Shown piece by piece: positions 46,950 through 55,593 of a stretch of DNA of 64,000 nucleotides (its first letter is position 1; every line of letters starts with the position of its first letter). The stretch is from Rickettsiales endosymbiont of Stachyamoeba lipophora (lineage in GTDB: Bacteria > Pseudomonadota > Alphaproteobacteria > Rickettsiales > 33-17). The position numbers and the translations under genes are program-made. The DNA lies in contig NZ_CP033611.1 of assembly GCF_003932735.1 (NCBI RefSeq), forward strand, positions 496,001 through 560,000, read 5' to 3'. The notes under the pieces are model-generated. The model ran no database searches. It was not told where the DNA came from and saw only the letters and a list, made by a program, of their open reading frames with translations.

Positions 46950-47710
46950 AATGCTTCTCTCATATCAATATTAACAATTTCGCCACCCTTTAATTGTAAC
47001 ATCTGCTTGATCTCTTGCTCACATTTTATGAGCAGGTTTTTATCCACCGATCTTAAAGCCAAAGTGGTTCCTAACTTACCGTGATATACAAAAGGATAGC
47101 TTCCTATTTCAACTTCTATAAATTGATTTTGAATTTGCGCCAGCTCTTCAGCAAAGTTTCCTTCAGTTAAATAAGTATGAATATAAATATTCTCGAGTGG
47201 CACCCCACCTTTTAACTGATTCTTTAAAGTCCAAAACATGCTTTGGGCGATTTTTGGCACTCCGGCTAGCACAAAAACATTCTCAACCTTAAAGCCAGGA
47301 GCAAGAGAAACCGGGTTATCAATCAACGTTGCCCCTGCTGGCAAATCGCCCATTTTTAAACGTGCTTCATTTAATTGGTCAGGAGCATACTGTCTCTTTA
47401 AACATTCAAGCGCTCGTGCATCTCGTACCAACTCTCTGCCAAAAACCTTAGCAATACAGCTAGCTGTAATATCATCATGGGTAGGTCCAATTCCACCAGT
47501 AGTAAATACATAATCATATTTTTTACTAAAATTACGTACTGTTTCGATGATCATTTCTTCAACATCCGGCACTATGCTCACCTCTCTTAACCTAATCCCT
47601 ATTGAATTAAGCTCTTTGGCTAAAAAATTTACGTTGAGGTCTTGAGTTTTACCAGACAAGATTTCATTCCCAATTACCACTATTGCGGCATAGTATATTT
47701 TGTCATTCAT
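46946..47710 (-). CDS. CinA-like competence/damage protein, molybdopterin-binding domain only
   Basis: The 254-residue protein matches the N-terminal MoCF-type domain of CinA: AIVVIGNEILSGKTQDLN, FTTGGIGPTHDD, and LAPGFKVENVFVLAGVP. The C-terminal nicotinamide-nucleotide amidase domain of full CinA is absent, as in many alphaproteobacterial homologues. A role in ADP-ribose pyrophosphate cleavage is known for some members; here it is unproven. It precedes trpS in a 4-base overlap. Confidence 0.88.
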   Translation of the reverse strand: MNDKIYYAAIVVIGNEILSGKTQDLNVNFLAKELNSIGIRLREVSIVPDVEEMIIETVRNFSKKYDYVFTTGGIGPTHDDITASCIAKVFGRELVRDARALECLKRQYAPDQLNEARLKMGDLPAGATLIDNPVSLAPGFKVENVFVLAGVPKIAQSMFWTLKNQLKGGVPLENIYIHTYLTEGNFAEELAQIQNQFIEVEIGSYPFVYHGKLGTTLALRSVDKNLLIKCEQEIKQMLQLKGGEIVNIDMREAL

Positions 47711-47819
47711 AATAAAGTTAATACACGCTCATTTATCTGTTCTATTGAAAAATTATAGGTTTATTATTATACTCACCTTTTATAGCAATTAAAAATTCAT
47801 TTAGGAATAATAAAATTTA

Positions 47820-48605
47820 ATGACCATTAAAATTCACAAACCAGCAGATTTTGAAAAAATGCGCGTTGCCGGAAAGCTAGCAGCCCAAACTTTAGATATG
47901 ATCACGGAGCATGTTCAGCCCGGTATTACCACCAATCAACTTAATGAAATTTGTCATGAGTTTATTATTGCGCATAATGCGATTCCTGCGCCGCTAAATT
48001 ACAAAGGGTACCCTAAATCAATTTGCACCTCCGTTAATCATGTAGTATGTCATGGCATCCCTGATGATACCCAACTCAAAAATGGCGATATCATTAACAT
48101 CGATGTAACAGTCATTGTTGATGGTTGGTATGGAGATACCTCAAGGATGTACTGGGCAGGAGAGCCTAAAGTTGCAGCCAAAAGGCTTACTCAAGTTACT
48201 TATGATGCTATGATGCTGGGGATTGAGCAAATCAAACCCGGTAATACCTTAGGTGATATAGGCTATGCTATACAAACTCACGCTGAAAAACATCACTATT
48301 CAATTGTAAGAGATTTTTGTGGGCACGGAATTGGCCAAATATTCCATGACGAACCTAATGTATTGCATTACGGCAGACCCGGCAAAGGTACTGTACTGGA
48401 AGAGGGGATGCTTTTTACGGTAGAACCAATGATTAATATTGGTAAATATGAAACGATTATCGATCAATTTAATGGCTGGACCGCTAGAACTAGAGATAAA
48501 TCGCTGTCTGCTCAATTTGAGCATACAGTGGGAGTAACCAAGGATGGTGTAGAAATTTTTACTATATCACCTAAAGGATTAAAACATCCTAACTTTAATA
48601 TATAA
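47820..48605 (+). CDS. map: Methionine aminopeptidase type I
   Basis: The 261-residue metallo-enzyme shows the five metal ligands: Asp in NIDVTVIVDGWYGDTSRM (two), His in HGIGQIFHDEP, Glu in TVEPMINI and Glu in AQFEHTVGV. It removes the starting methionine from new proteins. radC follows 4 bases later; map-radC is a common alphaproteobacterial pair. Confidence 0.96.
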   Translation: MTIKIHKPADFEKMRVAGKLAAQTLDMITEHVQPGITTNQLNEICHEFIIAHNAIPAPLNYKGYPKSICTSVNHVVCHGIPDDTQLKNGDIINIDVTVIVDGWYGDTSRMYWAGEPKVAAKRLTQVTYDAMMLGIEQIKPGNTLGDIGYAIQTHAEKHHYSIVRDFCGHGIGQIFHDEPNVLHYGRPGKGTVLEEGMLFTVEPMINIGKYETIIDQFNGWTARTRDKSLSAQFEHTVGVTKDGVEIFTISPKGLKHPNFNI

Positions 48606-48609
48606 AATC

Positions 48610-49287
48610 ATGACTCAACCTCATTATCATGGTCACAGGCAACGTTTGAAGGATAAGTTTCTAAACTCTCCTTCTGAAAGCTTCCCTGATTATGAACTGA
48701 TGGAGTTGTTCTTATTTTTACTCAACCCTAGAAGAGATGTTAAGCCTGATGCCAAAAAAGCGATTGAGCAATATGGCAATATTGCTCGGATTTTCGCTCT
48801 ATCTTCTCAAGATCTAAGTAAACTTCCGGGCATAACACCACATTCTACGGTTTATTTTAAGTTATTTAAAGAAATTGCCACCCGCATTAATAAATCTGCT
48901 TTGGAATCGAAACCTATTATTAATACACATGAGGTGCTAATTGAATATCTAAGAGGCGCAATAGGGCATAATGCTACCGAAAATTTTGCCATTCTTTACT
49001 TAGATAAAAAAAATATGCTCATATATACTGAAATTATTGAATATGGTACTATAGATCAAACTAATATTTATCCTAGAGAGATAATGAAAAATGCGCTTGC
49101 TTTAAATGCCACTGCTTTAATTATTGCACATAATCACCCAAGTAATAATATCCAACCTTCTAAAGCAGATATTACTTTAACCAACATATTAAAAAAAATT
49201 ACTTCCTCTCTTAACATTACTCTTCATGATCATGTAATTATTACCTCTGAAAGCTTTTTTAGTTTTAAACAGAACAATCTACTTTAA
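48610..49287 (+). CDS. radC: RadC-family JAB-domain protein
   Basis: The 225-residue protein has an N-terminal helix-hairpin-helix-like part (HGHRQRLKDKFL, then YELMELFLFLLNPRRD) and a C-terminal JAB metalloprotease-like domain with the H-x-H-x-D motif in IIAHNHPSNNIQPSKAD. The original link of RadC to DNA repair is not supported by later work and its role is unknown. It shares the map promoter region. Confidence 0.92.
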   Translation: MTQPHYHGHRQRLKDKFLNSPSESFPDYELMELFLFLLNPRRDVKPDAKKAIEQYGNIARIFALSSQDLSKLPGITPHSTVYFKLFKEIATRINKSALESKPIINTHEVLIEYLRGAIGHNATENFAILYLDKKNMLIYTEIIEYGTIDQTNIYPREIMKNALALNATALIIAHNHPSNNIQPSKADITLTNILKKITSSLNITLHDHVIITSESFFSFKQNNLL

Positions 49288-49319
49288 TTAATTAGAGAGT
49301 TAGAAGAAGAATAGCTTGG

Positions 49320-49664
49320 CTAGGCTGCGCGGCTAGTATAAACTCTATTGGCAGCCTGCAAGGTAGCCATGTTCATTTCTTCGAATCTTTTATTATGCTT
49401 TCGTTGATCGATCATATAATCTATTAAAGCATAAATTTCACGATCATACTCAGCATTACCATATTTTTTTAAATAACTGATTAAATTATCGAACATGCTT
49501 TCTGTTTCAAATTTTGAAGTAGAATAAACAATATAAAATACTAGCTTCTCAGCAATGCTTAACTCTTTAAAGCGCTCCAACCTATCTACTGTCATGATCT
49601 TTTTAACATAGCTTACAAACCTTTCTATTTGGTTTTCAGCATATATATGTTGCTTAGTTCTCAT
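49320..49664 (-). CDS. Hypothetical helical protein
   Basis: The 114-residue product is charged and helical, with ENQIERFVSYVKKIMTVDRLERF, AEKLVFYIVYST and YALIDYMIDQRKHNK as its main segments. No signal peptide, membrane helix or known motif was recognised. It is a lone gene convergent with radC; a 380-base gene-free stretch lies upstream. The even codon use and length suggest a real gene. Confidence 0.6.
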   Translation of the reverse strand: MRTKQHIYAENQIERFVSYVKKIMTVDRLERFKELSIAEKLVFYIVYSTSKFETESMFDNLISYLKKYGNAEYDREIYALIDYMIDQRKHNKRFEEMNMATLQAANRVYTSRAA

Positions 49665-50044
49665 AATTTATCATTTGCTATGGGGATATATTAATATATT
49701 AACATATTTTTTGATAAATTAAAATACTTTTATACTCTAGATTTATTGTTATCTAATTTAGAAATAATAATAAGTTTTTAGAAAAAATAATGATAAACAT
49801 CCCACCCCAGGACGCTTAAGCTATTTGATGAGCATAAGCATACTCAACAAAATATCAATACTCAGAATAGATTAAGCACCAGGCCTAATGTTGATACAAA
49901 CTTAGGTAAGACCCTGATAAACATTTAGTAAAAGTAATTTATTTTCATAGCATTCGTTGGAGGAATATTGTTAAAGTCATTACTATATTCCTATAAATAG
50001 GACAAATTAAGATCTTGAATTAATATCCACCATGTCTTAAATCA
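49665..50044. other. 380-base intergenic stretch with possible decayed coding sequence
   Basis: Between 49787 and 49930 short open stretches on the plus strand change frame: one reads NNDKHPTPGRLSY, and a second, in a different register, reads DEHKHTQQNINTQNRLSTRPN before a stop. This looks like a small frameshifted remnant, but no family was recognised. The rest shows nothing definable. Confidence 0.35.
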
Positions 50045-50428
50045 CTAAAACCCACCCAAGATATTAACAAGCTGAGTTTTTAAAGCCTCAGCATTAAAAG
50101 GCTTAACAATATAACTATTTTTACCAACATATTGTTGCGCCTCACCTACCATCCCTCTTTCTTCAGTCATCATAACAAAGGGTAAATCTTTTAGCGCCTC
50201 TTCTATTCTAATTTTTTTAAGCAAATCCAAGCCGCTCATAGGTTCCATATTCCAATCGGAAATAATTAGACCGAATTTTTTTTCTTTAAGTTTATTTAAT
50301 GCCGCCTCACCCGTGGTCGCTTCTTCTACGTTAAAAAACCCAAGCTGATTTAAAAAATTTTTAACAATTCTAAGCATAGTTTTATAATCATCGACAATTA
50401 ATATAGGTATATCCTTATCTACTGCCAT
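50045..50428 (-). CDS. cheY: CheY-like single-domain response regulator
   Basis: The 127-residue receiver domain keeps all key residues: Asp13 and Asp14 (metal), Asp58 (phosphorylation) in ISDWNMEPMSGLDLL, Thr88 and Lys109. ISDWNMxPM is typical of CheY proteins that act on the flagellar motor. MotB and FliOP in this window support a flagellar role, but no other chemotaxis gene is near. It lies 80 bases after the terC stop on the same strand. Confidence 0.85.
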   Translation of the reverse strand: MAVDKDIPILIVDDYKTMLRIVKNFLNQLGFFNVEEATTGEAALNKLKEKKFGLIISDWNMEPMSGLDLLKKIRIEEALKDLPFVMMTEERGMVGEAQQYVGKNSYIVKPFNAEALKTQLVNILGGF

Positions 50429-50508
50429 GGTTAACTCTCCATATATTGTACAGCATTTTACAACGTTATTTATATTTAATTATAATACGTTTTGCAATTA
50501 AACAAAAG

Positions 50509-51453
50509 TTAATTTTTTAATTTATTAATTTTAGTTTTATATAAAGAATAAACTACTCCTGTTCCAAGTATAATTAAGGTTAATAGTAACGATAATAATG
50601 AGGGTATTTTACCTATTATACTAACCAAAAAGATTTTCCCCCCAATAAAAATCAAAATTATGGCCAAAGAGTATTTTAGATATTTAAAGCGGTGAATAAT
50701 TGCCGCCAAGGCAAAATATAAAGCTCTTAAACCTAAAATCGCAAAGATGTTACTAGTATATACAATAAAAGAATCTGTAGTAATGGCAAAGATAGCAGGA
50801 ACACTATCTACTGCAAAAATTAAATCAGCAAACTCAATCATTACCAAAGTTAGAAATAGGGGGGTGGCATATTTTTGCCTCCCACCTTGCTTATTTTTTA
50901 TTTCAACAATAAATTTTTCGCCGTACAATTCGTTTGTCACTGGTAATTTTCGCTGCACAAATTTTAACACTGGGTTGTTTTTTATATCAAAATTATGGCC
51001 CATAACCATCAACATTTTTATGCCGGTATAAACTAAGAACGCTCCAAAGACATATAATAACCATTCAAAACGTAACAACAGGCTGGATCCGGCTCCAATC
51101 ATTAAAGCTCTAAGTACTATTACTCCTAATATACCCCAAAATAATACCCGATGTTGGAATTGCGCAGGAATCTTAAAATAGCTAAATATCATTGAAATAA
51201 CAAATACATTGTCAATTGAAAGACTTTTTTCAACTAAAAAACCAGTATAATATTCTTTAGCAGCATTTGCATCTAACGAGTAACCAACCCACAACCCGTA
51301 CAGTATCGCAACCACAATATAAAACAGGCTCATGACTAAGCTTTCTTTAACCTCGATTTTACGATCTGTTTTATGCAAAACCCCTAGATCCATTACCAAT
51401 GCACTAATTACTACTATAAAGAAGCTTACCCACAACCAAATTGGCTTATCCAT
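50509..51453 (-). CDS. TerC/Alx-family integral membrane protein
   Basis: The 314-residue protein has about nine membrane helices and TerC motifs: EKSLSIDNVFVISMIF, GILGVIVLRALMI and FADLIFAVDSVPAIFAIT. Conserved acidic residues in the membrane suggest metal ion export, and Alx/TerC members have been linked to manganese. The gene is 8 bases behind the 210-residue hypothetical gene and appears to end the pilin-like operon; this may be only a shared transcript. Confidence 0.9.
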   Translation of the reverse strand: MDKPIWLWVSFFIVVISALVMDLGVLHKTDRKIEVKESLVMSLFYIVVAILYGLWVGYSLDANAAKEYYTGFLVEKSLSIDNVFVISMIFSYFKIPAQFQHRVLFWGILGVIVLRALMIGAGSSLLLRFEWLLYVFGAFLVYTGIKMLMVMGHNFDIKNNPVLKFVQRKLPVTNELYGEKFIVEIKNKQGGRQKYATPLFLTLVMIEFADLIFAVDSVPAIFAITTDSFIVYTSNIFAILGLRALYFALAAIIHRFKYLKYSLAIILIFIGGKIFLVSIIGKIPSLLSLLLTLIILGTGVVYSLYKTKINKLKN

Positions 51454-51461
51454 TTATTCTC

Positions 51462-52094
51462 CTATCTACCTATTCCAACATTACTTTTGTTAATATTTTT
51501 TACCATTTGATTAACTTGGCTCATGGCCTCTTTATCTTGTATATATTCCTTTCCTGCATGTTTTACAGCATATTTAACCCCCCCATACACTACATTATTA
51601 ATGAAATTATCCATCTTAGTTTCACCGGCAATTTGATTAGGATTTACAAATTTATAAAATTCGTAAACAAACGCTCTTAGTAAATCCTGTTTAATAAACT
51701 CTTTGACATGTTTAGGTATATTACCTTTTTCCTTAGGTTGCTTGCCAAGAGCATGTTTCTGAGTAAACTTACGATGAATAGTTTTTAATAATAATTGAAT
51801 GATTTCATCTTTTGATAGATCACCATACTCTTCCCCTACCGTGTTTAATAATTTTTCAATTTCCTGCTCTACAATTATACGCTCACTTTCTTCTAAAGAA
51901 CTTAAACTCGAACCAAAACCTCCGGCTTCCAACTCCGCAAATATGCTTTCTAAAATTTCTAAAATAAGATCATATATTTGATCCGTACCATTAGTATTAA
52001 AACGACGAATGATCTTATCAAGGAGCGCTTTATCAGCATTAGGAAATTTTTTGATAATCTCTTCATAATATTTATTGGTATGGGTCATATTCAC
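51462..52094 (-). CDS. Hypothetical protein of the pilin-like operon
   Basis: The 210-residue product has no signal peptide or membrane segment. It is helical and charged: KKFPNADKALLDKIIRRF, LEESERIIVEQEIEKLL and SKDEIIQLLLKTIHRKF are visible, ending with VYGGVKYAVKHAGKEYI. No family was recognised. It starts 3 bases after the giant pilin-like gene and ends 8 bases before terC, so it belongs to the same transcript and may serve the apparatus, perhaps in the cytoplasm. That role is inference. Confidence 0.65.
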   Translation of the reverse strand: MNMTHTNKYYEEIIKKFPNADKALLDKIIRRFNTNGTDQIYDLILEILESIFAELEAGGFGSSLSSLEESERIIVEQEIEKLLNTVGEEYGDLSKDEIIQLLLKTIHRKFTQKHALGKQPKEKGNIPKHVKEFIKQDLLRAFVYEFYKFVNPNQIAGETKMDNFINNVVYGGVKYAVKHAGKEYIQDKEAMSQVNQMVKNINKSNVGIGR

Positions 52095-52097
52095 TCT

Positions 52098-54380
52098 CTA
52101 TGGGCAAATTCCATCATAACATATTTTACATCTATCTTCATTGAGTACACTGCAAAAATTATCTTCATCATCATCCATGTGGTAATTCAATCTAACGCTA
52201 CTCTCATCCTCTATTGGGAAAATCGCTAAAGTTGATTTAGCAGTAACCCCAGCGATCCTATTATTTATATTTGCATCCATTGCCATTGTATGGCAAAAAT
52301 CTACCCAATATCCTCTACTATTGCAGATTAATTTTACATCATTATAAATCTCTCTTCTTTGAATAGGCGGATTCATACCAAGTTGCGCACAATAATTTGG
52401 TTGGGTATTATCACTACCATCAAAAGTCAAAGTGGCGATTCTATATTCACCATGTTCCGGAGGATTTACCTCTGTCCAATTCATGTTAGCATTTCCGGTA
52501 GAGAACATATCTAAAGTCTGGCAAGTACGGTTAGCCCTACAAGCTTTATTACGTGAGTACCAATTACCATCAAAACCACATCTTCTGCTTGCTCCCGTAA
52601 CTACTGCAAAATCAGCATCACTACAACCTGCGGCATTATGTATAGCATTAGCATTGTACCCATCTGCCGGTAGAACATTATAGGTAGCGAGACCACTATT
52701 ACCCGTCCCATCATCAAAGGCTGAAGGACATCTTCGTGAGGAGCAATTACGATAGCTGGCCTTCCATATACCTTCATATATAGTTACTCCACCGGATAAG
52801 TAACTATATAAAGTACAAATCTCATAAGCATTACCAATCTGATGATGGTTACATTTAAAAGCTTTAGATATTCTTATGCTCCCTATAGGGCTTCCATCAG
52901 GGCAAGCAGCAGGGGCACAAGTATTACTTATAGTATCATAGTACCCTGAAACCACGCATACCTGGCTATGCCCCCCACTATGGCCAAAAGGGCAACCTAT
53001 TTCTCTAGTCACTCCAGGGGCACACGGCAACCCTGTGTAAGTAGGTCTACATACACCATTTCTAGCAACAGTAAAAATATTATCATTAACCGCAGCAGTT
53101 ATTGAAAAGCTTTCTTTTATGGTACATACCGAATTGACTATATTAATAACACCTCCTCCTTGGGTATAATTACTATTAACACATCCTAAATTGGCGCCGC
53201 TTGATGACCCAATTCCTGTTACTCCACAAGTTAAATTTTGACAATTATTAATACTATTCCAGGTGGTACCATCGCAAGTCTGCAGTACATACCCTGTTTG
53301 ACCCATCGGGCAACCCAGCGTCCTAACTGCATTTTTTAAATCATTATCTACTTTGCTGCAGCTCTCACCATTTAACATACAGCTATTAGTATAGCTAATT
53401 ACTCCATGCTGACTGCATGTTCCCAATACTCTACCATTCCATCCTGTAGGGCATGGGAGATCTATGGTTTGGCCATTACTTAAGCCAAAATTACACTTTA
53501 CTAATTGACATAAATTTTTAGAATTAATAAATGTTGCTACACCAGGTGCAGTCTGAATGCATTCTTCAATAATCCTGCCTTCATATCCTATCGGGCAATT
53601 ATCCGTAGCACTTTGACGAGTAGTACCTATCGGTAACCCATTACAAGTAGGAGCGGTGCTAGTATCATAATTTTTATTTGATGATTTAATAATAAATCTC
53701 ATTACGCAGGCAGGGTTAGTATTAACCACATTATATGCCCCTCCGCTAACGCAGGAGCCAATTGGTACATTTTCACCTTCTAAGGCTCTAATCAGTCCAG
53801 AAGTAGGATCACCATTATCAAAACTTCGGTCAATTTGAAATGCTTGCTGCGGGGTTAGAAGAGCTAAACTATTACTAACAGCGCTATATCTAGATAATTC
53901 TATTTCCACCCCATTGGTACTATTTTCAATCACTCTATAACCACTGTATGGATAAGGGCCCTTAGGCACAGCACCAATAATGCTACCATCAGAAATTTTA
54001 AACTGATCTGCTAAATTACCGCTATAGCTACCAGGATATAATCCTGCATTCATTAAATGCCGCCAAAAATAAATTTGTTCAGGAAAATTAACATTATCAA
54101 TAATTCCATTACCATTTCCAACCATAAACGCTCCCCCATTATAACTCGCTATGGTGTTAGGGTTAGCTATATCTCCTGGCAAAGCACCAAAGCGGCCCTC
54201 AAATTCTTCAACCGCTTCTTTAATTTTTTTTATATCATCTATTATTTCACTATATTTAGCCGTTTCTCTGACCTCTCCTATTGTTAAAATCACTCCTGTT
54301 ACTAGACTCATAATCAACAAAGCAATAGCAATTTCTAATAATGAAAATGCTGATTGGTGTGGATTAATATATTTTTTCAT
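52098..54380 (-). CDS. Giant cysteine-rich type IV pilin-like protein
   Basis: The 760-residue protein starts with a prepilin signature: a short basic leader, then AFSLLEIAIALLIMS, giving Ala at -1, Phe at +1 and Glu at +5, and a hydrophobic helix. The next part (about 35-205) contains FGALPGD, as in many pseudopilins. From residue 210 onward there are 38 cysteines and none before. A motif C-P-x-G-x2-G-x5-C recurs at 262-274, 310-322, 357-369 and 463-475, with a variant at 510-522, all with the same spacing. Pilins are usually 140-200 residues, so the C-terminal part is an added extracellular domain series. Genes for the assembly ATPase and platform lie directly upstream. Confidence 0.85.
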   Translation of the reverse strand: MKKYINPHQSAFSLLEIAIALLIMSLVTGVILTIGEVRETAKYSEIIDDIKKIKEAVEEFEGRFGALPGDIANPNTIASYNGGAFMVGNGNGIIDNVNFPEQIYFWRHLMNAGLYPGSYSGNLADQFKISDGSIIGAVPKGPYPYSGYRVIENSTNGVEIELSRYSAVSNSLALLTPQQAFQIDRSFDNGDPTSGLIRALEGENVPIGSCVSGGAYNVVNTNPACVMRFIIKSSNKNYDTSTAPTCNGLPIGTTRQSATDNCPIGYEGRIIEECIQTAPGVATFINSKNLCQLVKCNFGLSNGQTIDLPCPTGWNGRVLGTCSQHGVISYTNSCMLNGESCSKVDNDLKNAVRTLGCPMGQTGYVLQTCDGTTWNSINNCQNLTCGVTGIGSSSGANLGCVNSNYTQGGGVINIVNSVCTIKESFSITAAVNDNIFTVARNGVCRPTYTGLPCAPGVTREIGCPFGHSGGHSQVCVVSGYYDTISNTCAPAACPDGSPIGSIRISKAFKCNHHQIGNAYEICTLYSYLSGGVTIYEGIWKASYRNCSSRRCPSAFDDGTGNSGLATYNVLPADGYNANAIHNAAGCSDADFAVVTGASRRCGFDGNWYSRNKACRANRTCQTLDMFSTGNANMNWTEVNPPEHGEYRIATLTFDGSDNTQPNYCAQLGMNPPIQRREIYNDVKLICNSRGYWVDFCHTMAMDANINNRIAGVTAKSTLAIFPIEDESSVRLNYHMDDDEDNFCSVLNEDRCKICYDGICP

Positions 54381-54385
54381 AATAT

Positions 54386-55591
54386 TTAAAAACTTATTTT
54401 AGATAGACTAGCATATAAAGGACCGAATACAGCAGTTGCTACCCAGGCCATAATGCCACCCAGCACGATAGTTAAAGTAGGCTGAATAGCAGCTATCATG
54501 GAGTTTACGGCCTCATTTACTTCTCGATCATAAAAGAAATTAATAGCATCAAAAGCAGCTTCTAAATTACCACTATCTTCACCAACTTTAATCATTCTAA
54601 CTACCATGCTCGGAAATTGGTTAGTAAGGTATAAAGATTGGGTTAAAGTTTGGCCATCAGCTACCCCTTTTTGGACATTATAAATACTTTCTTTTAACAT
54701 TAAATTGCTAATGGTGTTGCTAGATATATCTAAACATTCTAAAATTGGAATTCCGCTACGATAAGTAAGTGCAAAAAATCTGCAAAACCTAGCTATTTCA
54801 ATTTTCCGAATAGTAATTCCTATTACTGGGATTTGCATCGAAAAGTTATCGGTATTATATCGAAAATTTTCTGAAATTTTTCTACCAACAATTAAACTGC
54901 CAATACTAATAATAGGAATTAATATTAAAATATGCCAACTGGCCTGAAAGAATTCCGAAGTAGCGATTAGGGCTCGTGTATGTATAGGCAACTCAAACCC
55001 TTGAGCAATTAAAAATTTAGATAGCTGTGGAATCACAAAATTCATCATTAAGGCCACAATACCACCCATAATTATAAGTAAAAATGTTGGATAATAACTG
55101 GCCTTTTTAATTTTTTCTTTTAGTTCATTAGTCCATTTAAGATGAGTAGATAAATGGGCAAATATCATCCCTAAATTACCAGTTTTTTCACCAGCCGAAA
55201 TCAATCCAATAAATATTTCATCAAAGACTGCTGGAAAATCTCTTAAAGCCTCCGAAAGCATTTTACCCTGGTGAATTGAATCATAAATGGTGGTTAGAAT
55301 ATCTTTTAAACGCTGATTTTCAGCCGCGTCTCTTAAATCTGCAATTGCATCTAGTAGAGGCACTCCAGCGTTATCTAACTGCTCTAGTTGTATACATAAA
55401 ATGATGATATCTTGCGGGGTGATTTTAGCAGATATTGAAAAGAAGGAAGCTTGTTGAACTTTACAATCAATTAAGGTGAGACCTATGGTAGAAAGCTTAT
55501 ATTCCAAGTCAATTTGATTAGCTGCTGCAATAACCCCCGAAACTTCTCTACCACGATTATTTACAGCTAAATATTTATAATTTTGGGACAT
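54386..55591 (-). CDS. Type II secretion/type IV pilus inner-membrane platform protein (GspF/PilC)
   Basis: The 401-residue protein has two T2SSF domains, each with conserved helices, and about three membrane segments (near 165-190, 215-240 and 370-390). Motifs include FSISAKITPQDIIILCIQLEQLDNAGVPLLDA at the start of the first domain (quoted in short: LEQLDNAGVPLLDA) and RFFALTYRSGIPILECL in the second. It anchors the ATPase and helps insert or remove pilins. It sits 2 bases after the ATPase gene and 5 bases before the pilin-like gene. Confidence 0.92.
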   Translation of the reverse strand: MSQNYKYLAVNNRGREVSGVIAAANQIDLEYKLSTIGLTLIDCKVQQASFFSISAKITPQDIIILCIQLEQLDNAGVPLLDAIADLRDAAENQRLKDILTTIYDSIHQGKMLSEALRDFPAVFDEIFIGLISAGEKTGNLGMIFAHLSTHLKWTNELKEKIKKASYYPTFLLIIMGGIVALMMNFVIPQLSKFLIAQGFELPIHTRALIATSEFFQASWHILILIPIISIGSLIVGRKISENFRYNTDNFSMQIPVIGITIRKIEIARFCRFFALTYRSGIPILECLDISSNTISNLMLKESIYNVQKGVADGQTLTQSLYLTNQFPSMVVRMIKVGEDSGNLEAAFDAINFFYDREVNEAVNSMIAAIQPTLTIVLGGIMAWVATAVFGPLYASLSKISF

Positions 55592-55593
55592 AG

